Below, one piece after another: positions 15,729 to 22,185 of a stretch of DNA of 25,163 nt (positions are counted from its first letter, which is position 1; every line of letters starts with the position of its first letter). The notes under the pieces were generated by a model that made no database searches, was not told the DNA's origin, and worked only from the letters and a program-made list of their open reading frames with translations. The DNA comes from an uncultured Prevotella sp. GTDB taxonomy: Bacteria; Bacteroidota; Bacteroidia; Bacteroidales; Bacteroidaceae. Where the stretch lies: contig CAAGFF010000092.1 of the NCBI GenBank assembly GCA_900769055.1, forward strand, positions 1 through 25,163, read 5' to 3'. The position numbers and the translations under genes are program-made.

Positions 15729-18700
15729 ATGAAAAGAAATAATATTCTTTGTTTAAGCGTTGTCCTTGCCTTTGGTTTCAGCACTGCTGCATTCGCACAG
15801 GACGATGTCACTTACGATGATGGAGCGGAGACCACTGTTGTCAAGAAGAAAGCCCAGGCTAAACGTCCCACCTACCCCACCAAGGATGTAAAGGGTACGG
15901 TTATCGACGCTGTTACCAAGGCTCCGTTGGCAGGTATACAGATACAGACGCTCAACGACCGCAACTATGCTGCCATGACCAACGAGAAGGGTGAGTTCAC
16001 CATCAAGGTGCCTACATTCGCTACCGCTCTCTACGTTCATGCTCCACAGTACCTCAGCCAGCAGGTGGCTATTGGCGACGGTGACGTGAAGGTTATCCTT
16101 ATCGCCGACAAGTTCAAGAGCATGTACGAGAACTCCACCGATGTAACGGCCAGCTCTAAGGCTACCATCAGAACTACGGTTTCGCAGACCGTGGAGACTG
16201 ACATCGAGAACAACCTCGGTGCCGATGTACGCACTGTTACACGCTCGGGTGGTCCCGGCTACGGCGCAGCAATGTTCGTCCGTGGTCTCAGCTCTCTGAA
16301 TGCCAATGCACAGCCGCTCATCGTTGTCGACGGTATTGTCAAGGACATGCAGACCACACGTAACTCTCTCCACTATGGCGACTACAACAACCTGCTCCTC
16401 GACATCAACCCAGAGGATGTAGAGAAGGTAACGGTTCTGAAGAACGGTAACGCCATCTATGGTGCAAAGGCTGCCAATGGTGTTATCCTCATCGAGACAA
16501 AGCGCGGACGCTCAATGGCTACACGCATCGATGCCAACATAGGTATTGGCGTAACTTTAGAGCCTACACTCCCCGACATGATGAACGCATCGCAGTACAG
16601 GCTCTACGCCTCTGAGATGCTCGGTACTCATCCCGACATCAACAAGTATGACATCGACAGGTTCAACTTCCTGAACGATGACCCCAACGGTTACTACTAC
16701 AAGACCTACCACAACAATACCGACTGGACTAAGGAGGTTTACCACACTGCTCTCACAGAGAACTTCAACATCAACGTACAGGGTGGTGACAACGTAGGTA
16801 TGTACAACCTCTCTCTTGGCTACACCGACGGTCAGAGCACAGCACGCGAGAACGGCTTCAACCGCTTGAGCGTACGCTTCAACACCGACATCAGCGTGGT
16901 TGGCAACCTCTCTACCCGCTTCGACATGTCGTTCACCAAGGTAAACCGTGACGTATTCGACAATGGTGCTCCTGAGAGCTTCTCTGCCGCACCGGTATCG
17001 TCACCGACATTCCTTGGTCTCATCAAGGCTCCTATCCTCAACCCCTACACCTACAATCAGGCAGGTGTGCTCTCATCAACACTGGCTGAGGAGGACGACT
17101 TCGTATCTCTGCTCGACGACAACCTGACACTCGGTAACCCGACTGCTCTTCTTGAGAATGGTAACGCCATCAACAAGAACCGCGTGGAGAACACTGAGTT
17201 CAACGCTGTCATCGCTCCAAAGTATAAGTTCAACGACAACTTCTACATCCAGGAGACCTTCAGCTACGGTCTGAACCGTAACTCACAGCGCTACTATCGT
17301 CCGACTGGCGGTATGCCTACCTTCCTCATCGAGGGTATCGGTCGCGTGCAGAACATGGCAATGTCTCTCTTCTCTAAGGAGACAAGCGTAATGAGCGACA
17401 CTCGTCTGCAGTTCACAAAGCAGCTCGGTGCTCACTTCCTCGATGTATACGGCGGTATGCGCTTCACATCGTTCTCGTTCGACAACAACCAGCCGCAGGG
17501 ACAGTATGCAAGTGCTGCCAACGACAAGACACCTAACATCTCCGCAAACATGGAGTTCAAGCAGGCTTATGGTGTTGACGACGAGTGGAAGAACATCTCT
17601 TGGTATGCCAATGTTGACTACAACTACCGCAACCTCTACTTCGCACAGGTTGCCATGTCATTGGAGTCCAGCAGCCGCTTCGGTGAGAATGCCAGCGGTC
17701 TCGGCATCGGCGGCGTGAAGTGGGCTTACTTCCCAAGCGTACAGCTCGGATGGGCTATCAGCAACGAGAAGTGGTTCCCACATACCAACGCCATCAACTA
17801 CCTGCTCCTCCGCGCAGGCTACGACATCACCGGTAACGACGACATCAGCAACTATGCTGCCCGCACATCCTTCAGCGTTGTCAGCTACCTCAACAAGGCT
17901 GCCGCACACCTGCTCGACAACATCGGTAACGACGAGATTTCATACGAGAAGACTGGTCAGCTGAACCTCGGCTTCAAGTCATACCTGCTGAACAACCGTC
18001 TCGGCGTAGACTTCAACTACTACATGCGCCACACCACCAACCTGCTTACACTGAAGAGCTTCGACAACCCTGTCGCCGGTATCAACAACTACTGGAGCAA
18101 CGGCGGTAGCATGGACAACAACGGTTTCGAGGTTACTCTCACCGCAAAGCCTGTTGTATCGAAGGACTTCAACATCGAGGTGGGTGCAAGCGTTGGTCAC
18201 TATACCAACAAGATCAAGTCTCTGCCTAACGACGACAAGATCTACCTCAACGGCAAGAAGGACGCTGTGGGCTACACCTCTTCCATCTATGGTACCGACA
18301 ACATCGCTACCATCGTAGGTCAGGCAGCAGGAAGTTTCTACGGCTACAAGACTGCTGGAGTATTTGCTGACAACAAGGAGGCTGCCGCAGCTGGTAAGGA
18401 CGGCTACCTCTACCTCACCGACAAGACTGGTGCAAAGCAGTACTTCAAGGCTGGTGACATGCACTTCGTTGACCTCAACGGCGACGGCGAGATTAGCGAG
18501 GCCGACAAGACCATCATCGGCAACCCGAACCCGGACATCTACGGAAACATCTTCGCATCCATCATGTGGAAGAACTTCACTCTGAGCCTCGGCTTCAACT
18601 ACTCACTCGGCAACGATGTGTTCAACTACTCACGCTCTATCCTTGAGGGTGGAAACAACTTCTACAACCAGACAACAGCCATGACTAACCGCTGGCGTCA

Positions 18701-19019
18701 GGAGGGACAGCGCACCGACATCCCACGCATCAGCTTCGATGACACCATGGGTAACTCACGCTTCAGCGACCGCTGGATTGAGGACGGCAGCTATCTCAGG
18801 CTGAAGACCCTGAACCTCTCATACAAAGTGCCTGTAAACAGCGAATGGCTCCAGGGACTGACCATCTGGGCAGAGGCATCAAACCTCTTCACCCTCACTC
18901 ACTACCTTGGCAGCGACCCAGAGTTCTCTGCTTCAAACAGCGTACTCTATCAGGGCATCGACCCAGGCAACGTTGCTCTTAGCCGTGCTTTCACATTCGG
19001 ACTGAAGATTAATCTTTAA
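15729..19019 (+). CDS. SusC/RagA-family TonB-dependent outer-membrane transporter (second copy)
   Basis: This 1096-residue barrel protein has a signal peptide ending AFA at residue 23. A Lys-rich linker of about 28 residues (VVKKKAQAKRP) follows, which the first SusC lacks. A carboxypeptidase-regulatory-like domain spans about 52-125. The plug contains VTRSGGPGYGAAMFVRGLSS, PLIVVDGIV and a diverged signature VLKNGNAIYGAKAANGV (about 235-251), where most relatives have VLKDA.ATA.YGSRGANGV. The barrel contains a Ca-loop-like DLNGDGEISEADKTIIGNPNP (from about 915), a common SusC element, and ends in FTFGLKINL. It is only distantly similar to the first SusC in the operon, so the two pairs were probably not produced by a recent duplication and may import different substrates or fragments. 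The partner SusD follows after 13 nt. Confidence 0.95.
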   Translation: MKRNNILCLSVVLAFGFSTAAFAQDDVTYDDGAETTVVKKKAQAKRPTYPTKDVKGTVIDAVTKAPLAGIQIQTLNDRNYAAMTNEKGEFTIKVPTFATALYVHAPQYLSQQVAIGDGDVKVILIADKFKSMYENSTDVTASSKATIRTTVSQTVETDIENNLGADVRTVTRSGGPGYGAAMFVRGLSSLNANAQPLIVVDGIVKDMQTTRNSLHYGDYNNLLLDINPEDVEKVTVLKNGNAIYGAKAANGVILIETKRGRSMATRIDANIGIGVTLEPTLPDMMNASQYRLYASEMLGTHPDINKYDIDRFNFLNDDPNGYYYKTYHNNTDWTKEVYHTALTENFNINVQGGDNVGMYNLSLGYTDGQSTARENGFNRLSVRFNTDISVVGNLSTRFDMSFTKVNRDVFDNGAPESFSAAPVSSPTFLGLIKAPILNPYTYNQAGVLSSTLAEEDDFVSLLDDNLTLGNPTALLENGNAINKNRVENTEFNAVIAPKYKFNDNFYIQETFSYGLNRNSQRYYRPTGGMPTFLIEGIGRVQNMAMSLFSKETSVMSDTRLQFTKQLGAHFLDVYGGMRFTSFSFDNNQPQGQYASAANDKTPNISANMEFKQAYGVDDEWKNISWYANVDYNYRNLYFAQVAMSLESSSRFGENASGLGIGGVKWAYFPSVQLGWAISNEKWFPHTNAINYLLLRAGYDITGNDDISNYAARTSFSVVSYLNKAAAHLLDNIGNDEISYEKTGQLNLGFKSYLLNNRLGVDFNYYMRHTTNLLTLKSFDNPVAGINNYWSNGGSMDNNGFEVTLTAKPVVSKDFNIEVGASVGHYTNKIKSLPNDDKIYLNGKKDAVGYTSSIYGTDNIATIVGQAAGSFYGYKTAGVFADNKEAAAAGKDGYLYLTDKTGAKQYFKAGDMHFVDLNGDGEISEADKTIIGNPNPDIYGNIFASIMWKNFTLSLGFNYSLGNDVFNYSRSILEGGNNFYNQTTAMTNRWRQEGQRTDIPRISFDDTMGNSRFSDRWIEDGSYLRLKTLNLSYKVPVNSEWLQGLTIWAEASNLFTLTHYLGSDPEFSASNSVLYQGIDPGNVALSRAFTFGLKINL

Positions 19020-19032
19020 ACTTCCTGTAACA

Positions 19033-20844
19033 ATGAAAAAACTGATATTATTAGCAGCTATATTCGGAATGTTCCTCACAACCACTTCGTGTGAGGACAT
19101 TCTGGAAACCGAGTCTGACCAGATTGTCTTCGACCCGGCACTCGACCAGAAGACTGACTCCATGTTCTATACTCTTGCCATTCTGAAGAGCGTTCAGCTG
19201 GCAATGGACCAGAACGTGCTCATCAACGAGATGCGTGGTGACCTCACCGAGACAAACATGTACACTCAGACTGACCTGCGCGAGCTCGCAAACTTCTCGG
19301 CTACAGCAGCCAACAAGTATGACTCAGCTTACGTATACTACCGCATCATCAACAACTGCAACTACTACATCGCACACCGCGATACACTGCTCATGACGGG
19401 TGCTACTAAAGTGACCATGCCTGAGTATGTAGAGGCTCTCGCCGTAAGGGCATGGGCATACATGCAGCTGTGCAAGCACTATGGCACTGTGGACTTCTAC
19501 ACCACTCCTATCACCAGCATCTCCGAGGCTAACGCACCAAAGGAGAAGAAGGATATGGAAGGTATCGCCAACGCACTGCTGCCGCAGCTGGCTCAGTACA
19601 CCACCATCGATGTCCCCAACTATGGCGAAATCGATGCCGGTAACACCAACTTCGGTGTGAGCAAGAAGGTGAACTCACGCAAGATTATGTTCCCAGCTCT
19701 CCTCGTGATGGGCGACATCTATTTAGAGACCAACCAGTACGAGATGGCTGCAAAGTGCTACTTCCAGTACCTGAACCAGCAGAAGGTAAGACAGCGTAAT
19801 CTGGCTAACTCCCCGTCATTCTCGTACGACTATCCAGACAACGCACTGCCTCCAATGCAATACTACATGGAAGTATGGAACTTCTGGCCGAGCATCTTCA
19901 CTGTTACTCCAAGTGTTTCGTCTGAGATTATCACCTACGTGCCTATGGCTGTTAATGGCTTGAGGGGTACCACAACCAATCTGCCAAAGCTGTTTGGATA
20001 TAACTACTACACAACAGACATCGACACCACGGATAACAAGTCACAGACCAGTGGTAGCGACATGTACATCCTTGAGCGCGAGATTGAGCCTTCCAAGCAG
20101 TACATCAGCCTCTGCAACAGTCAGGACTGGTACTACCAGCCAAGCTCAAGTTCTACAGATGTTCTGACATCAAGGCTGGGTGACATGCGCCGCTATGTTA
20201 CAGTGCAGACAGTATCGAAGGGTGACTCTGCATTCCGTCGTATGACCAAGTATGACGGTGGTAACATCAACATCTACCGTACTTCTACCATATACCTGCG
20301 TCTTGCCGAGGCACTCAACCGCATGGGCTACCCAGATGCAGCCTTCATGATACTGAAGGACGGTATGTCATACAGCATGCTTACTGAGGCAGTGGGCTAC
20401 CTTAAGCCTGAGACCATCGAGATGCTGACTACTACAATTCCTTTCTTCAGCGAGCAGAACATGAACAACTTCACGACAACAGAGGACAATATCGGTATAC
20501 ACTCACATGGTGCTAACCATACACAAGGAAAGTTCAGCCCATATCAGTATCAGGAGGTATTGGCAAAGAAGTTGGCTGAGCTGAAGGAGCAAGGCCTCGA
20601 CGTACAGGACACTCCAGAGGATAGCATCAACGCAATGGAGGATATCATCTGTGACGAAATGGCTATGGAGCTCGCCTTCGAGGGTTGCCGCTTCGCCGAC
20701 CTCACACGTATCGCAAAGCACAAGAATGCCGACCCACTCTATGGCAGCAACCATGGTGGCCTGTGGCTCGCCCGCAAGCTCGCATACAAGAACCCAGTTA
20801 AGGACCTCACACAGGAAATCAACTGGTATCTGCCAATGAAGTAA
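19033..20844 (+). CDS. SusD/RagB-family surface nutrient-binding lipoprotein (second copy)
   Basis: This 603-residue lipoprotein has a short signal peptide and lipobox TTSC (Cys20), followed by EDILE. The N-terminal part includes LINEMRGDLTETNMY and YYRIINNCNYYI, typical of SusD proteins. The conserved C-terminal helices are YLRLAEALNRMGYPDAAF (about 418-435) and IICDEMAMELAFEGCRFADLTRIA (about 538-561), a variant of the SusD ERxxELxFEGxRWxDL motif with C and F in place of K and W. The chain ends NWYLPMK, without the longer YFPIP tail of the first SusD. It is the last gene of the operon. A strong hairpin terminator starts about 112 nt after its stop codon. Pairing with the preceding SusC is inferred from adjacency. 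Confidence 0.93.
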   Translation: MKKLILLAAIFGMFLTTTSCEDILETESDQIVFDPALDQKTDSMFYTLAILKSVQLAMDQNVLINEMRGDLTETNMYTQTDLRELANFSATAANKYDSAYVYYRIINNCNYYIAHRDTLLMTGATKVTMPEYVEALAVRAWAYMQLCKHYGTVDFYTTPITSISEANAPKEKKDMEGIANALLPQLAQYTTIDVPNYGEIDAGNTNFGVSKKVNSRKIMFPALLVMGDIYLETNQYEMAAKCYFQYLNQQKVRQRNLANSPSFSYDYPDNALPPMQYYMEVWNFWPSIFTVTPSVSSEIITYVPMAVNGLRGTTTNLPKLFGYNYYTTDIDTTDNKSQTSGSDMYILEREIEPSKQYISLCNSQDWYYQPSSSSTDVLTSRLGDMRRYVTVQTVSKGDSAFRRMTKYDGGNINIYRTSTIYLRLAEALNRMGYPDAAFMILKDGMSYSMLTEAVGYLKPETIEMLTTTIPFFSEQNMNNFTTTEDNIGIHSHGANHTQGKFSPYQYQEVLAKKLAELKEQGLDVQDTPEDSINAMEDIICDEMAMELAFEGCRFADLTRIAKHKNADPLYGSNHGGLWLARKLAYKNPVKDLTQEINWYLPMK

Positions 20845-20860
20845 GGAAGAGGCCTCAACA

Positions 20861-20914
20861 GCCTCACCCCCCAACAGCCTCACCCCCTACCCCTCTCCAG
20901 AGGGAGAGGGGAGT
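20861..20914. repeat. Solo copies of the GCCTCACCCC palindromic repeat
   Basis: GCCTCACCCC occurs at 20861 (truncated copy) and again at 20877, where it continues through the palindrome at 20890-20911 and ends GGGGAGT at 20914. The palindrome has CCCCTCTCC and GGAGAGGGG arms with loop AGAG. The second copy closely matches the ends of the inverted-repeat element at 21032-21310. It sits just after the last gene of the operon, so it would be transcribed as a 9-bp hairpin. Confidence 0.8.
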
Positions 20915-20956
20915 GAATAGCCAAAAGGCTGAGACATCGACTTCATAATACACCAT

Positions 20957-20996
20957 CTACTCCTCTCTTCATCTGAAGAGGGGAGTAGTTCTTTTT
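20957..20996 (+). terminator. Terminator of the FAS1/SusCD operon
   Basis: CTACTCCTCTCTTCA (20957-20971) and TGAAGAGGGGAGTAG (20974-20988) pair over 15 bp with one mismatch and a 2-base TC gap, so the top pair or two opens as the loop. TTCTTTTT (20989-20996) follows. The sequence resembles the nearby palindromic repeats, so a repeat copy may have been recruited as the operon terminator. Confidence 0.78.
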
Positions 20997-21031
20997 AAGG
21001 AGTTGCACGCAACCTTAATGTAGAGGGGAAA

Positions 21032-21310
21032 GCCTCACCCCCCAACCCCTCTCCAGAGGGAGAGGGGAGTAGATAGCTTTAGGGAATGTGACGCACACAA
21101 AATGTAGGGACGCATGCAATGCGTCCGCAAGTAAGACAAATGTCCTTATCTACGCGCCCTGTAGGACCTCTTCGAGGACCTGCTGGGTGCGTATATATGG
21201 GTTTAGAGCTGCTTGCGGACGTATTGCATACGTCCCTACATTTAGTATGCGTTCCATTCCCTAAAACTATTCACTCCCCTCTCCCTCTGGAGAGGGGTCG
21301 GGGGTGAGGC
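21032..21310. mobile_element. 279-bp inverted-repeat element (MITE-like, non-autonomous)
   Basis: The left arm (21032-21131) and right arm (21212-21310) are about 100-bp imperfect inverted repeats, both reading inward from GCCTCACCCCC. In order, each arm has the CCCCTCTCC/GGAGAGGGG palindrome (21046-21067; 21276-21297), a TTTAGGGAATG stretch, and TGTAGGGACG leading into a small hairpin. The roughly 80-bp centre holds no gene. The element has no transposase, so it would need one supplied in trans. No clear target-site duplication is visible at the outer ends. An alternative reading is a REP/BIME-like palindromic cluster. Confidence 0.6.
21103..21240. repeat. Inner 138-bp inverted-repeat element nested in the larger one
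   Basis: It begins TGTAGGGACG at 21103 and ends CGTCCCTACA at 21240. The 29-bp ends match except at two positions. Each end contains a perfect 8-bp hairpin: GGACGCAT/ATGCGTCC (21108-21126) on the left and GGACGTAT/ATACGTCC (21217-21235) on the right. The end-to-end symmetry and its placement inside the outer arms suggest an independent unit. Confidence 0.6.
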
Positions 21311-21318
21311 TTCTTAGT

Positions 21319-21339
21319 CCCCTCCCTACTAGGGAGGGG
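21319..21339. repeat. Perfect 9-bp hairpin next to the inverted-repeat element
   Basis: CCCCTCCCT and AGGGAGGGG are separated by loop ACT. No T-run follows on either strand. Its composition is like the CCCCTCTCC palindromes nearby, so it is probably a diverged relative rather than a terminator. The flank (21340-21390) has short TCCTTTG direct repeats and no gene. Confidence 0.6.
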
Positions 21340-21440
21340 CCATCTGACCTTAGTCCTTTGTCCTTTGACCTTTTCCCCTCCCTACAATGTTAAAAATTCA
21401 TTTTTTCGGCAAAATATAGCAGGGATAAATAAATTTTTGT

Positions 21441-21448
21441 TATATTTG
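21441..21448 (+). promoter_or_regulatory. -7 element of the sigma-factor promoter
   Basis: TATATTTG matches TAnnTTTG and is followed by CAGCACC. No good TTG is found at the expected -33 position (about 21416-21420), which could mean a weak or activator-dependent promoter. Predicted start is near 21455, giving a leader of roughly 70-80 nt. Confidence 0.55.
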
Positions 21449-21485
21449 CAGCACCTAAATCATATTAGAGAGATAATGTTTCAGC

Positions 21486-21501
21486 TGGCGCGTATGCGCC
21501 A
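21486..21501 (+). promoter_or_regulatory. GC-rich hairpin in the sigma-factor leader
   Basis: TGGCGC and GCGCCA form a perfect 6-bp stem with loop GTAT in an otherwise AT-rich leader. It ends 33 nt before the ATG at 21535. No T-run follows. It could affect translation or message stability, or be a protein-binding palindrome in DNA. Confidence 0.4.
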
Positions 21502-21534
21502 AGCATCCAACTACTAATAATAGTGTCGTATTCT

Positions 21535-22038
21535 ATGGACATAAATGCCGCTATAAGCGATACTTACAGCGAGATGAGAAGCAGTTTGCTTTCTATATTC
21601 CGCCAGGTCAACATTCCAGAAGAGGAATGCAAGGACTTGGTGCAGGAAGTTTTTATCAGACTGTTCCGCATCGACACGTTGCATATAGAGACTATCCGCG
21701 GCATCACCGTCACCATAGCCATAAGGATGCGTACAGACTACCTTCGCAGACAGGCATTCCTACATAAGCTTTATGCCAAAGCCGCCACTGCAGACATCTA
21801 CGATGCGGGATATAGCGACACCTCTTTCGATGCGAGGGAGATAGCAAAGGCCGAAAGGGACATTGTCGGGCACATGACGGCCACCAACCGCCGCATCTAT
21901 GAGCTGTCCCGCTTCGAGGACAAGAGCTACGACGAGATTGCCGACATCATGGACATGAGCTACAGAGCCGTGGAGTCCCGGGTCTACCGCACGAGGATGG
22001 AGGTGAGAGGAGGCATACGGAAGCTGTTCGGAACATAG
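21535..22038 (+). CDS. Small ECF-family RNA polymerase sigma factor
   Basis: The protein is 167 residues from the ATG at 21535. An in-frame GTG at 21523 would add four residues; I prefer the ATG because nothing else favours the GTG. Region 2 is seen in EECKDLVQEVFIRLFRID, the -10-recognition and core-binding helix pattern, followed by RMRTDYLRRQAFLHK. Region 4 is the helix-turn-helix RFEDKSYDEIADIMDMSYRAVESRVYRTR, matching the ECF pattern of SYxEIAxxMxxSxxAVExRxxRAR. Length is at the short end for ECF sigmas. No anti-sigma (FecR-type) gene lies on either side, and neither SusC in the window has an STN signalling domain. It could control the downstream secreted protein, the upstream operon, or distant genes; the sequence does not decide. 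Confidence 0.88.
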   Translation: MDINAAISDTYSEMRSSLLSIFRQVNIPEEECKDLVQEVFIRLFRIDTLHIETIRGITVTIAIRMRTDYLRRQAFLHKLYAKAATADIYDAGYSDTSFDAREIAKAERDIVGHMTATNRRIYELSRFEDKSYDEIADIMDMSYRAVESRVYRTRMEVRGGIRKLFGT

Positions 22039-22085
22039 CAGAAGACAGCCAAGACAACTTACAACAACCCATTATAATATATATA

Positions 22086-22099
22086 GCAAACAAGTTTGC
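22086..22099. promoter_or_regulatory. Inverted repeat GCAAAC-AA-GTTTGC upstream of the large secreted protein
   Basis: A 6-bp inverted repeat with a 2-bp centre lies in the 147-bp gap between the sigma factor and the next gene. Its right half is within CAAGTTTGCG, a one-mismatch version of the TAnnTTTG -7 element (22092-22099). It may be an operator overlapping a weak promoter. No other clear promoter is visible in the gap, so read-through from the sigma gene is also possible. Confidence 0.3.
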
Positions 22100-22185
22100 G
22101 ATGCCCTTCTGCGGCAAAACACAAAATAAGTGTACATTTAATACCTTAACAATAACAATTTAAGTCTAACTTAACAATTAAGCTT

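Noticed and set aside
18471..18545. Dockerin or EF-hand-like DLNGDGEISEADK in the second SusC (also DINHDGQINSLD in the first)
   Set aside because: A Ca-loop-like DxNxDG motif at this barrel position is common in SusC proteins, and no second dockerin repeat is present, so it is not a cellulosome-type dockerin.
21119..21307. 62-codon ORF within the inverted-repeat element
   Set aside because: It spans the inverted-repeat centre and right arm, has no recognisable domain, and its ends fall in palindromic repeat sequence.
21523..21534. GTG start giving a 171-residue sigma factor
   Set aside because: The ATG four codons downstream is the more usual start. No ribosome-binding signal favours the GTG, though it cannot be excluded.
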